DNA of 26,829 nucleotides from an uncultured Lachnospiraceae bacterium (GTDB lineage Bacteria > Bacillota > Clostridia > Lachnospirales > Lachnospiraceae), in NCBI GenBank assembly GCA_910588885.1, contig CAJUSQ010000023.1, positions 387-27,215 on the forward strand. Direction: 5' to 3'. The notes beneath the pieces were generated by a model. It ran no database searches. It was given only the letters and a program-made list of their open reading frames with translations, and had not been told where the DNA came from. Of this stretch, positions 1-7,961 are shown piece by piece. The first letter of the stretch is position 1. Every line of letters starts with the position of its first letter. The translations under genes were made by a program, and so were the position numbers.

Positions 1-1
1 A

Positions 2-118
2 AGATATCATGATATCAGGAACAGTAACTATTTATGGATTGAAAGAACTGAAAATAGTACAATCCAGGATACTGCAAGAAAAGTAGAGCAATACTTTGGT
101 TTTGTAAAAAAGATTTGA
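2..118 (+). CDS. 3' end of an unidentified gene (partial)
   Basis: The frame beginning at base 2 is open from the window edge to a TGA at 116-118, giving 38 codons with no start inside. The peptide ends in QDTARKVEQYFGFVKKI, which reads like an amphipathic C-terminal helix. I do not recognise the family. It is short enough to be a chance open frame, but its composition is protein-like and it runs in the same direction as the next genes. A 26-codon ATG frame at 121-201 follows without a good ribosome-binding site and is probably not a gene. Confidence 0.35.
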   Translation, partial: RYHDIRNSNYLWIERTENSTIQDTARKVEQYFGFVKKI

Positions 119-207
119 ATATGAATACATTAGAGTTAAGGAAATATGGGTATCATTACCTCAAAGATATAAAACGATCTTGGAAAGGAAGAAACAGGTG
201 ACCTGGA

Positions 208-873
208 ATGTTTAGAATAGAAGAATATATTGAGGAATTAATAGATACATTAAAAAATGCATTTGGTGAAAGATTGGTATACATAGGATTGCAGGGCAGT
301 TATCTTCGTCATGAAGAAACGGAAAACAGTGATATTGATATTATGGCTGTGATTGACAATCTTTCCGTTGAGGATTTGAAAACTTATCAAAAAGCACTTA
401 TTTCAGTGGGAAATTTCAATAAATCCTGCGGGTTTATTTGCGGTAAAGCCGATTTGGAACATTGGAACCCGCTGGAGATATGTCATTTATTGAATACGAC
501 GAAAGACTATTATGGAGAATTGAAAAATCTCGTTCCCGCATATACCATGGAAGATGAAAGAAATTATGTAAAAATTAGCTTAAATAATCTCTATCATGAA
601 ATTTGTCACCGCTATATACATGCTGACAGGGAATCCAATGTTTCAAAATTACCGATGACCTGTAAATCGGTATTCTTTATTATGCAGCATTTGTATTATT
701 TAGGCAGCGGAAAATTTATTTCAACAAAACGGGAATTGCTTGAATGCGTACAAGACGAGGATCGAATTGTTTTGGAATTAAGTATATCATTGCAAAATAA
801 GATTTGCTTTGATTTTGACGAAGTTTTTTCTATATTATTTGATTGGTGTCAGCGTTCACTGTTAAAAATATGA
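208..873 (+). CDS. Nucleotidyltransferase-domain protein (MNT/aminoglycoside adenylyltransferase-like fold)
   Basis: This 221-aa protein carries a polymerase-beta-type nucleotidyltransferase core near the N-terminus. GLQGSYLRHEETENSDIDIM (about residues 28-47) has the family GS motif followed by the D-x-D metal ligands of SDIDI. The C-terminal half (about residues 110-221) is predicted helical, as in proteins joining an NTase to a helical substrate or HEPN-like domain. Such enzymes transfer a nucleotide to a small molecule, a protein or an RNA; the substrate cannot be read here. The ribosome-binding site is poor: AGGAAG lies about 16 bases upstream of the ATG, so the start is uncertain. Base composition is clearly AT-rich compared with the middle of the window, which suits acquired DNA. 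No partner antitoxin-like gene is adjacent. Confidence 0.75.
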   Translation: MFRIEEYIEELIDTLKNAFGERLVYIGLQGSYLRHEETENSDIDIMAVIDNLSVEDLKTYQKALISVGNFNKSCGFICGKADLEHWNPLEICHLLNTTKDYYGELKNLVPAYTMEDERNYVKISLNNLYHEICHRYIHADRESNVSKLPMTCKSVFFIMQHLYYLGSGKFISTKRELLECVQDEDRIVLELSISLQNKICFDFDEVFSILFDWCQRSLLKI

Positions 874-971
874 CTAAGAGCAAAAGTAGCATATTAATAT
901 ATTGATAGATTGGAAAATTATTAAAATCGTTATTTGATCCGTTATAAAGTAAAGGGTGGGGACAGAAGAAT

Positions 972-1538
972 ATGGGAACTAAAATATTAACATCCACAGA
1001 CCGCCAGCTGCTGATGTATGATATTTTTAAAAGCTGCGAGCAGGTGTCATATGAGGAAATCACATCCCGGCTTCCGGTTGGAAAGAAGATGATACAGCGG
1101 GACATTAGGATCTTGACGGATGCCGGGCTGATCTGTGTCCAGTATTCCAGAAAAGACAGGGCGTATATCCATTCTGTGCAAAAGCCGGCGTTTCTCGAAA
1201 GTGCAACGGGAAAATACCGTACCCATTTGCTTAAATTAAGACGAATGGCAACCTTGATGAAAGAGCTTTGGACGGATCAAACTTCCTATTATTACGAAGA
1301 CGGGGATGATTATGATTCCTGTAAAAAGTGTTATTATGAGTTGTTTCCCGAGGCCAATGAAAGGATGCGGCAGAGGGATTTCGAGCAGTTGAACAAGATT
1401 GGATACCATATAAACTATGACAATACGAATCGGCGTTACAGAATGTGGGAAGACAATGGGCTGCGGGAGAATTTCGGGGTGTACCGGGAAAACGGAAAGC
1501 TGATGCGCTTCGTGGATTCAATTTATGATTTATTGTAA
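972..1538 (+). CDS. DeoR/YafY-type HTH transcriptional regulator lacking a WYL domain
   Basis: This is a 188-aa protein with a winged helix at about residues 8-65. LMYDIFKSCEQVSYEEITSR is followed by LPVGKKMIQRDIRILTDAGL, the HTH_11-type pattern in which an RDIR(I/V)L recognition helix precedes the wing. The rest (about residues 70-188) is charged and tyrosine-rich and does not show the WYL ligand-binding domain usually attached to this HTH. It may be a short or divergent sensor. The start is supported by GGTGGGGA at about 956-963. The nuclease-like gene follows 32 bases after the stop in the same direction, so the two probably form a small operon in which this protein is the regulator. Its target is unknown. 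Confidence 0.75.
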   Translation: MGTKILTSTDRQLLMYDIFKSCEQVSYEEITSRLPVGKKMIQRDIRILTDAGLICVQYSRKDRAYIHSVQKPAFLESATGKYRTHLLKLRRMATLMKELWTDQTSYYYEDGDDYDSCKKCYYELFPEANERMRQRDFEQLNKIGYHINYDNTNRRYRMWEDNGLRENFGVYRENGKLMRFVDSIYDLL

Positions 1539-1570
1539 AGGCTTCATAAATGGTTTGGAGAAGAAATGCG

Positions 1571-2560
1571 ATGAATAAAAATGAAGTACTGAAACGGATG
1601 AAAGATTTTTATAAGAATCAAAGCTTAAGATTACCGAAACAAATGGATATTCATGTTGAGGGAAACACCTGTAACATAATGCTTGATGCGGAAAAAGTGA
1701 ACAAGGAGAACATGCAGGAGGATTGTAATGCCTTTGAAGGGTGGAGCATAGCCGTTTACACAACCCTGCGGGAAAGCAATAGAAATCTTATTGTCAAGCT
1801 GGGAATTGAGCCTGATGCAGCGCCGGAAAAACCAAGCGGGCATTGGAACCGGTTCTTGTATCGGGCAGGACGCTTTTGTGGACAGTATCAGTGGTTTATC
1901 CTGAGTAAGGAATTGACGGGGAAGATAAGGGAAGCGGCGGAAGCATTTAAAAAGGAGAACATCCGGTATTACAATAATGTGCCGAAGAAAGCTGCAGGAA
2001 TAAAGACGAACCATAATAAGGAAAATGGAATCGAAGCATATTTGTCGGAGAAGAAAAATTTAAAAGAAGTCATTAACGATGCCGGGATTTTTGATGGGGA
2101 AGAAGTATACCGGCAATTTCCGGTAGGGCTGTTTAAGGATAGTGTAAAAAAGTCAAATAGAGTGTTTACAGGCGGAAAATCGGCAATTGACCTTTGGTCC
2201 TATAAAGACGATACCGTTTATGTTATTGAGTTAAAGGCATCAAATAAGATGGTGGGAATTATAACGGAAATATTTTTTTACGCAAATTATATGTATGATT
2301 TGCTGGTCAACGAAATATTTACGCTGAATTCGGACATATCCCAAAAGGGTGAGGAAGAAGACCGGGGGTATGGGAATCTTTTGAAGCAGAGGGCTGCAAT
2401 AAAAAAGATTAAAGGCATTTTGTTGTCGGATCAATATCATCCGATATTGGAAAACAGGAAGGATGCCATATTAGAGATTATGAATGATAATGGAAATATT
2501 GACATTTCTTATGATAAAACAGATTATAAATTAAGTAATATGAAAAATATAAAAAATTAG
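1571..2560 (+). CDS. PD-(D/E)XK nuclease-superfamily-like protein, function unknown
   Basis: The protein is 329 aa from the ATG at 1571, chosen because GGAGAAG at 1557-1563 sits seven bases upstream; an ATG at 1550 has no such site. Around residues 200-225 the protein reads GGKSAIDLWS, then VYVIELKASNK. That gives D207, E220 and K222 in the D-x(n)-E-x-K spacing of the PD-(D/E)XK nuclease fold, with E155 and Q182 as possible further active-site residues. A helix follows (FFYANYMYDLLVNEI). The N-terminal 150 residues are unrecognised. Enzymes of this fold cut or bind DNA or RNA; many act in restriction, repair or mobile elements. The call rests on one motif. The last 40 codons are very AT-rich. 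Confidence 0.65.
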   Translation: MNKNEVLKRMKDFYKNQSLRLPKQMDIHVEGNTCNIMLDAEKVNKENMQEDCNAFEGWSIAVYTTLRESNRNLIVKLGIEPDAAPEKPSGHWNRFLYRAGRFCGQYQWFILSKELTGKIREAAEAFKKENIRYYNNVPKKAAGIKTNHNKENGIEAYLSEKKNLKEVINDAGIFDGEEVYRQFPVGLFKDSVKKSNRVFTGGKSAIDLWSYKDDTVYVIELKASNKMVGIITEIFFYANYMYDLLVNEIFTLNSDISQKGEEEDRGYGNLLKQRAAIKKIKGILLSDQYHPILENRKDAILEIMNDNGNIDISYDKTDYKLSNMKNIKN

Positions 2561-2675
2561 TAAAATAAAGGCTTTTAATTGGGAGTTGTAAATGATGGAT
2601 CCTCATTGACGGGCCTGTTTTTTGTATCCGGCCGGAAGATATTTTTTTTGTGTAGAAAAGAATTGCATGGTGGGT

Positions 2676-2717
2676 GACATAATTATGTCCTTATAAGGTG
2701 TGGCCTTATGTTATACT
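2676..2717 (+). promoter_or_regulatory. Two palindromes next to a -10 box (candidate operator/promoter)
   Basis: GACATAATTATGTC at 2676-2689 is a perfect 14-bp palindrome. It is followed by ATAAGG-TGTGG-CCTTAT at 2692-2708 and by a -10-like TATACT at 2712-2717. No good -35 lies 16-18 bases upstream, as expected for an activated or tightly controlled promoter. The arrangement sits in the 318-base gap after the nuclease gene and could drive the downstream small frame, the 190-aa gene and the ADP-ribosylglycohydrolase gene. In the earlier part of the gap (2561-2675) I see only T-rich runs and no clear gene or terminator. Confidence 0.4.
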
Positions 2718-2733
2718 GTGTTCATAAGATAGG

Positions 2734-2900
2734 ATGAACCTTGATAATCAAATACAAAACAAGCAGCGGCATACCTGCAAAAGATGTTACAGGATGTATC
2801 AGAAGCAAACGATATTGAAAAGCCAATTTGGAAAAGCTTGTTTTCGGGCGATAAACTTATGATAGAAGGAGAGATGTTATGGGAAAGAAAGCAGCCATAA
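2734..2900 (+). pseudogene. Small reading frame split by an apparent frameshift
   Basis: An ATG at 2734, close behind AGATAGG, opens a 42-codon frame that ends at 2862. The frame two bases over is open from 2748 to a TAA at 2898-2900 and looks much more protein-like, including QAAAYLQKMLQDVSEAND and IEKPIWKSLFSGDKLMIEGE, with no convincing start of its own. Joining the first nine codons (MNLDNQIQN) to this second frame would give a helical protein of about 57 aa. That suggests a frameshifted or decayed small gene, or a sequencing error. Its 3' end overlaps the start of the next gene. I do not recognise the family. Confidence 0.35.
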
Positions 2901-3451
2901 ACAGATACGGCGTACAGGTCGGCAATATTTTTACACAGGATTACACCACTGAGGATCATACGGCCTATATTTTTTATCAGGTGATTGCCCTGCGGGGAGA
3001 AACGCAGGTGGCAGTGAGAAAGATTCTAAAATCAAGGGTCGCATTCGACGGGTGTCATGAGCAGGTAATTCCGATTCCGGATGCATGGGCATCCGATGAA
3101 ATACTGATTCGAAAGGTATTCAGCGGTACGGAGGGGATCAGTCGGGCAAAAATAAATATTGAGAAAGGATGGCTGCACGGATCTGCAAGTTTATATCATT
3201 CGGACAGGGAAATGTGTCTGGAATGGTCGAATGGCCACTGCATGCCGAATTGGCTTCGTGAACATAATCCTGAAATTGCCGAACAGCTTCATCTGGAGGA
3301 AGGTTCAGGTGTTTATGTTGCTGACAGATCGCAGATAGGGATGAAAGATGGCTGTTTGGTTGTAATCCGTTATCCGGACGGGCGGGAAGAGGAAGTTATA
3401 TTGAATGAACTGCTGCACAGGGAGACCATAAGAAGAATATGGGGCACATGA
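2879..3451 (+). CDS. Conserved-looking hypothetical protein, 190 aa
   Basis: This is a soluble protein without signal peptide or membrane segment. GAAGGAGAG at about 2866-2874 supports the ATG at 2879. The N-terminal part (GNIFTQDYTTEDHTAYIFYQ then VIALRGETQVAVRKI) resembles the short GD(I/V)F...FYQV(V/I)ALxG...VxxRxI beta-rich motif found in small phage and plasmid proteins; this is a weak resemblance from memory. The C-terminal part holds a tryptophan-rich stretch (CLEWSNGHCMPNWLREHNPE) and ends at about residue 190 after a basic helix. It is followed four bases after the stop by the ATG frame of the ADP-ribosylglycohydrolase, so the two are probably cotranscribed. Function is unknown. Confidence 0.65.
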   Translation: MGKKAAINRYGVQVGNIFTQDYTTEDHTAYIFYQVIALRGETQVAVRKILKSRVAFDGCHEQVIPIPDAWASDEILIRKVFSGTEGISRAKINIEKGWLHGSASLYHSDREMCLEWSNGHCMPNWLREHNPEIAEQLHLEEGSGVYVADRSQIGMKDGCLVVIRYPDGREEEVILNELLHRETIRRIWGT

Positions 3452-3473
3452 TGAGATGAAAGAAGGCGAAATA

Positions 3474-4310
3474 ATGGTTGGAGCAATTTTAGGAGATATT
3501 ATCGGAAGCCCTTTTGAATTTGACAGAGGGGATAAGACAAAGGATTTTGTGTTATTTTCGGAAGGATGTGGATTTACGGACGATACCGTCATGACAGCGG
3601 CAGTTGCGGCAGCTTTGCTTGCAGCGGGGGACGACGCGGATGTGGAAACAATAAAAAAGGAAGTCTGCCTGAAAATGCGGGAGTGGGGGAGAAAGTATCC
3701 GAAAGCAGGGTATGGCGAGCGTTTTCGGGATTGGCTTTATGAAGAGAATCCAAAGCCATACGGAAGCTACGGCAACGGTTCCGCAATGCGTGTTTCTGCG
3801 GCAGGATGGCTGTATTCTTCACTGGAACGGACAAGAGAGGCAGCAGCGGCAACGGCGGCCGTAACACATAACCATCCGGAGGGGATTAAGGGGGCAGAAG
3901 CGGCAGCGGCCTGTATTTATCTTGCGAGAAACGGGGTGAAAAAGGAAGGCATAAAGGAATTTGCGGCCCGGGAATTTTCTTATGATTTGAGTCGGACATT
4001 GGAACAGATCAGACCGGCATATGAACATGTGGAAAGCTGTCAGGAGACAGTGCCGGAAGCCATTATCGCCTTTCTGGAAGCAGAGAATTTTGAAGAAGCG
4101 ATCCGAAATGCGGTATCTCTTGGCGGTGATACCGATACGCTGGCGGCGATTACGGGAAGCATTGCAGAAGCCTTTTTTGGCATACCGGAGCATTTGAAAC
4201 GGGAATGCGGGGAGAGAATTGACAACAACATACGAGAGGTCCTGGAAGAATTTGAAGTTGCTAAGAAGAGTGGAGCGGAAATGGGGAATTCAACGTTTGA
4301 ATCTTGTTAA
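3474..4310 (+). CDS. ADP-ribosylglycohydrolase family protein
   Basis: The protein is 278 aa, usual for this family of dinuclear-magnesium hydrolases that remove ADP-ribose from proteins, nucleic acids or small molecules. It opens with MVGAILGDIIGSPFEF, continues with CGFTDDTVMTAA (T-D-D metal ligands, about residues 33-44) and NGSAMR near residue 98, and has the C-terminal metal motif SLGGDTDTLAAITGS near residues 216-230. An in-frame ATG at 3456 would add six residues. The start at 3474 fits the family's usual N-terminus and has GAAGGCG six bases upstream. It follows the 190-aa gene almost without gap. No ADP-ribosyltransferase is visible in the window, so the substrate is unknown; it may reverse modification by a host or phage enzyme, or have a metabolic role. 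Confidence 0.93.
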   Translation: MVGAILGDIIGSPFEFDRGDKTKDFVLFSEGCGFTDDTVMTAAVAAALLAAGDDADVETIKKEVCLKMREWGRKYPKAGYGERFRDWLYEENPKPYGSYGNGSAMRVSAAGWLYSSLERTREAAAATAAVTHNHPEGIKGAEAAAACIYLARNGVKKEGIKEFAAREFSYDLSRTLEQIRPAYEHVESCQETVPEAIIAFLEAENFEEAIRNAVSLGGDTDTLAAITGSIAEAFFGIPEHLKRECGERIDNNIREVLEEFEVAKKSGAEMGNSTFESC

Positions 4311-4337
4311 ACCATTAAGCCCTTTTTTACCATAAAA

Positions 4338-4378
4338 AAACCTCCAAACCGATTCATTTCAGATCAATTTGGAGGTTT
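4338..4378 (-). terminator. Bidirectional-type terminator between convergent genes
   Basis: AAACCTCCAAA at 4338-4348 pairs with TTTGGAGGTTT at 4368-4378 across a 19-base loop. Read on the minus strand the hairpin is followed by a run of seven T (bases 4331-4340 on + are CATAAAAAAA), so it best ends the ABC permease operon. On the plus strand only a short TTTATATT follows, so it may also serve the ADP-ribosylglycohydrolase gene more weakly. Confidence 0.75.
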
Positions 4379-4427
4379 ATATTAATTATGGGATGCGCGC
4401 CCTTCCGGTCAGGGCATTCCGGCACTG

Positions 4428-7190
4428 TCAGGCATTTTCATTTTTCAAAATATCCATGATATTTTCCTTCCCGATTTTGTGCATAGAATAAATCATCGTG
4501 CTGCCCACCACCAGGAAAATACTTCCGATGGCAATGACCAGGCTGTACCAGGGGATGTAGAACCCGGTTTCCAGGCCGGCTGAAATCTTAAGGAAGATCC
4601 AGTAGGTCACCAGGATGGAAACAGGAAGCCCGTATAGCAATCCCTTAACGCCATAGAGCAGGCATTCGTAGCACATCATAATCCGGAATCCCTTTGGGGA
4701 AAGGCCGGTGGATTTCAGCATGGCGAATTCCCGCTTACGCAGCTGAATATTAGTGGAAATCGTATTAAATACATTTGCTACGGAAATGAGGGATATTAAT
4801 ATAATAAATCCATAAGAAAATATTGTAACAATCATAATCACGGTTCGATGCTGTGCTGCCTCCTCCGCTTTGTCAATGACGGATTCCCCCGAAAGCCCCA
4901 TGGTTCTTAAGGTCTGTGAAATGTCGGCAGTTGCCTTTTTGTGATCCGGGGCCATGAAATAAAAATCGGTGTTGCGGATTAGGATTTGCTCTACAGATTT
5001 GCCCAGTACCGATTCCATGGCGCTGATCGGGTAAAACAGTGTAAGTCCCTGGGTATAATCTTCTCCAAGGTAGTAGGGCGCCTGTTCCTGATCCAGTAAC
5101 GCACCGATGGTCAGGGGCAGCGCTTTGGTACATTCTTCGGAGGGGATTTCCAAAAGGTTCTCGTCCGGGTGTTCTATATTTTCAAAATAGTAAATGATTT
5201 TTCCGTATTCGTCGTTATAGTAGCTGTAGTAGCGGTATCCTTCCGGTTCCTGGGGCTGCATCAGTTCGAAACCTGCAGTTGCGGTGCCCTCGGGAAATAG
5301 ATGCATGGTCAGGAATTTTCCGGTGCTGCTGATATAGACCCGGAAAAAATCCGTGGCGAGGGCAGCAGGGGTTCCCGAAGAAGAAAGGGAATCGGCAGCC
5401 TGCCCCAGGGAGGCAAGAGAGTCTTCATATACCTGATCGTTTACAAAGGTGATATTGGTCTCTAATTTTACAAAATCGCCCTGCAATGCATTGGGGTTAT
5501 AGGCGGAAATATAATCCATATATTCCTGGCTTAAGGATTCTTTCGGAATCATTATTTCCGAAAAAACTTTTTTGTTGTAGGCAGCTTCTTCAATGCTGTC
5601 CAGGGCAGAAAGACGGGTTAAGATCTGATCATTCGTGATCGTTTCGTTGTCTCTGTCATAGCGGTAATACATGATATCATAACCGGAATCCGACATGACC
5701 TGGCTAACGCCTTTTGTCAGGTAAGAACAGAAACTGCTGGCGGAAATAAACAGCACGATACTGACAAACAGTGAGAGCACCGTAGCCCGGTATTTTTTAC
5801 GGTTCCGCTTAAAGTTTTTTGCAGCCAGCATTCCGGACAGGCCGAACATACGGTAGGTCAGTTGGAAGGTGCGGACTTTGCCGGGCCGGATGTTGATATC
5901 GGCGGTCAGCCGGATCGCTTCCATAGGGGAAAGCTTTGTACAACGTCTCGCAGGCAGATAGGCGGATACCAATATCGTAAACAAGCCGATCAAGGCTGCG
6001 GCCAGGATTGCCCAGGGGGTGACATGCAGCGACAGCGGAATGGACCATTCTCCGTACAGAATATCGGCCATAGAGCCGCCTACAAAGGAAAACGTAATTC
6101 CGATTCCGATGATTCCCGCCAGGATTCCCAGCGGGATTCCGATGACGCACAAGAAAAATGCTTCAAATAAAACGCTGTGTACCAGCTGCTTTTTGGTTGC
6201 TCCCAGAGAGGCCAAAAGCCCGAACTGCTTTGTTCGCTCCGTAACGGAGATGGAAAAAGCATTATGAATCAGGGAGATGGAGCCAAATAATATAATTACA
6301 ATTAAAATGGTTCCCAAACCATACAGAACTTCGTTATAGGAGCGTTCATAAGAGGCCGCATAAGTACGCAGCAAATCGGTATTCAGGCTTACGGAGCCGT
6401 CTTCCGGGTAGTGCGCGTTCATCCAGGGCATGGCGTCCTTAGGCTTATGGAAGCGCAGATAGGCAAGATAGCGATGGCTGTCATTTCGTTCCGTGCTTTT
6501 TGTAAGGGCCGTGTAGCCGGGGGCTGAATAACCTTCAATGGCCGGGCGTTTGTAAAATCCTACGACCGTATAGGTGCGGGTTTCCCGGACGCTCCAGGAT
6601 TCTGTTTCTTTTGATGCCAATTCTTCGGCAGGAATCCCCATTTTTTTCCATTCCTCTACCGAATAAAGATAGCCGGTTTCCTGCCCCAGCAGATCGTGGG
6701 TATCGTCGGAAATCCGGTCGCCGATTTCCAGCGACAGGGTATCGTCCAGCTGATAGGTGATGCCGCCGTTAGAGGAAAGATGATCCGGCAGCAGCAGTTC
6801 CCCGTCATTTTCCGGCAGCCGTCCTTCGCTGAGCAGGATGGGAATCATCCCGTCGGCGTTTTCGTCCAGGCCGCAGAGGTATAAGTAGGGCTTATCCGGA
6901 TTATAGCAGCCCTCCAGCCGGGAGTAGCCGATTTCTTCCAGAAAGGTGGCCTGTTCAATGGAATCTGCGGCTTGTAGTTCTTCCAGACCCGAGGAAGGAA
7001 TCCGGACGCTCCCATGCCAGTCCCCCTCCCGGAGCTTGGTGATTTCCAGCATAAAATTGCGAAAGGATGAAATGCTGGTGGTAACGGCCGTAAACATGGA
7101 AAGGGACAGGATAATACCGATAATCGTAACAATGGTTCGGGTTTTATTTTCCTTTAATGTCTTTAAGGTGACCTTCTGAAAAATATTCAT
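4428..7190 (-). CDS. ABC transporter permease, FtsX/MacB type, two large extracytoplasmic domains
   Basis: This 920-aa membrane protein has TM1 at about residues 19-40, then a MacB-type extracytoplasmic domain to about 285, then three helices (about 288-310, 340-370, 393-415). The FtsX coupling sequence TERTKQFGLLASLGATKKQL lies between the first two of these. A second unit begins with a helix at about 470-490, a second exported domain to about 790, and three final helices, with LRKREFAMLKSTGLSPKGF as the repeated coupling helix. This family does not pump across the bilayer in the usual way but uses mechanotransmission to move lipids, lipoproteins or peptide antibiotics. It overlaps the ATPase gene by four bases, so the two are translated together. 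Being next to a two-component system suggests antimicrobial-peptide sensing or resistance. At 920 aa it is longer than BceB (about 650 aa). Confidence 0.92.
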   Translation of the reverse strand: MNIFQKVTLKTLKENKTRTIVTIIGIILSLSMFTAVTTSISSFRNFMLEITKLREGDWHGSVRIPSSGLEELQAADSIEQATFLEEIGYSRLEGCYNPDKPYLYLCGLDENADGMIPILLSEGRLPENDGELLLPDHLSSNGGITYQLDDTLSLEIGDRISDDTHDLLGQETGYLYSVEEWKKMGIPAEELASKETESWSVRETRTYTVVGFYKRPAIEGYSAPGYTALTKSTERNDSHRYLAYLRFHKPKDAMPWMNAHYPEDGSVSLNTDLLRTYAASYERSYNEVLYGLGTILIVIILFGSISLIHNAFSISVTERTKQFGLLASLGATKKQLVHSVLFEAFFLCVIGIPLGILAGIIGIGITFSFVGGSMADILYGEWSIPLSLHVTPWAILAAALIGLFTILVSAYLPARRCTKLSPMEAIRLTADINIRPGKVRTFQLTYRMFGLSGMLAAKNFKRNRKKYRATVLSLFVSIVLFISASSFCSYLTKGVSQVMSDSGYDIMYYRYDRDNETITNDQILTRLSALDSIEEAAYNKKVFSEIMIPKESLSQEYMDYISAYNPNALQGDFVKLETNITFVNDQVYEDSLASLGQAADSLSSSGTPAALATDFFRVYISSTGKFLTMHLFPEGTATAGFELMQPQEPEGYRYYSYYNDEYGKIIYYFENIEHPDENLLEIPSEECTKALPLTIGALLDQEQAPYYLGEDYTQGLTLFYPISAMESVLGKSVEQILIRNTDFYFMAPDHKKATADISQTLRTMGLSGESVIDKAEEAAQHRTVIMIVTIFSYGFIILISLISVANVFNTISTNIQLRKREFAMLKSTGLSPKGFRIMMCYECLLYGVKGLLYGLPVSILVTYWIFLKISAGLETGFYIPWYSLVIAIGSIFLVVGSTMIYSMHKIGKENIMDILKNENA

Positions 7191-7870
7191 GCGCGGATCA
7201 CCTCATCCCTTGTAATTTTCCCGTCTTCAATAGCAATGATCCGGTCTGCCTGAAGGGCAATATTTTCATCGTGTGTAATGATAATTAAAGTCTGATTGTA
7301 TTTTTGGTTACTATATTTCAGCAAAGAAATGATCTCCTGGCTGTTCTTGGAATCCAGATTTCCGGTGGGCTCATCTGCCAGCATAACTGCAGGGGCGTTC
7401 ATCAGGGCCCGGCCGATGGACACCCGCTGCTGCTGGCCGCCGGAAAGCTGATTGGGCAGATGACGTTTCCGCTTTTTTAAATCCAGAAGCGTAATCAGCT
7501 CCTGGAACCGTTCCTGATTGATGGGACGGCCGTCCATCAGAACCGGCAGGGTCATATTTTCTTCCACATTCAGAACGGGAATCAGGTTATAAAACTGATA
7601 AATCAGCCCCACCTGCCGCCGCCGGAAAATAGCCAGCTGAGTTTCGTTTTGGGCATATACGTCGGCCCCGTTTAAATAGACCTTTCCGCTGGTGGGACGG
7701 TCTACGCCGCCCAGAATATGGAGCAGTGTGGATTTTCCGGAGCCGGATGGCCCGATAATTGACAGGAACTCCCCTTTTCGTACGGAAAAGGAAATATCAT
7801 TTAAAGCATAGACCCGGTTTTCCCCTTTTCCATACACCTTTGTTAAATTTTCTACTTTTAATAATTCCAT
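7187..7870 (-). CDS. ABC transporter ATP-binding protein (MacB/LolD/BceA-like)
   Basis: The protein is 227 aa. Walker A is GPSGSGKSTLL (about residues 38-48), the Q-loop is QFYNLIP, the signature is LSGGQQQRVSIGRALMN and Walker B is VMLADEPTGNLDS, followed by the H-loop IITHD. These are the sequence habits of the LolD/MacB/BceA group that pairs with FtsX-type permeases. The start was placed at 7870 because GGAGGT lies eight bases upstream; a longer frame from 7897 lacks such a site. Its stop overlaps the permease start. A candidate response-regulator operator lies 56-91 bases upstream of the ATG, suggesting the ABC genes have their own inducible promoter inside the operon. Confidence 0.95.
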   Translation of the reverse strand: MELLKVENLTKVYGKGENRVYALNDISFSVRKGEFLSIIGPSGSGKSTLLHILGGVDRPTSGKVYLNGADVYAQNETQLAIFRRRQVGLIYQFYNLIPVLNVEENMTLPVLMDGRPINQERFQELITLLDLKKRKRHLPNQLSGGQQQRVSIGRALMNAPAVMLADEPTGNLDSKNSQEIISLLKYSNQKYNQTLIIITHDENIALQADRIIAIEDGKITRDEVIRA

Positions 7871-7925
7871 GATAAACCTCCAAAAGTGTGTTTTCATTCA
7901 TTGATATCAGGATAAGGGAAGAACG

Positions 7926-7961
7926 TGACAGCGCCATGACTTTTATGTGACAAAATTGTCA
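7926..7961 (-). promoter_or_regulatory. Candidate response-regulator operator upstream of the ABC genes (BceR-like)
   Basis: On the plus strand TGAC occurs at 7926, 7937 and 7948, at exact 11-base intervals, as expected for tandem OmpR-family dimers on one face of the helix. The last copy is also the left arm of an inverted repeat, TGACA-AAAT-TGTCA (7948-7961). This matches the T-N-ACA-N4-TGT pattern I recall for BceR-type sites. The element overlaps the stop codon of the kinase gene and lies 56 bases or more from the ATPase ATG. Only a weak -10 (TATCAA, 7906-7901 on the minus strand) can be seen downstream, which fits an activator-dependent promoter. Confidence 0.5.

Noticed and set aside
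3456..3473. Upstream ATG for the ADP-ribosylglycohydrolase
   Set aside because: It adds six residues not typical of the family and has no clear ribosome-binding site, whereas the ATG at 3474 does. The choice is not certain.
4428..7870. Bacteriocin export or immunity locus
   Set aside because: No precursor peptide or modification gene is visible near the ABC genes. The neighbouring two-component system better fits sensing and resistance.
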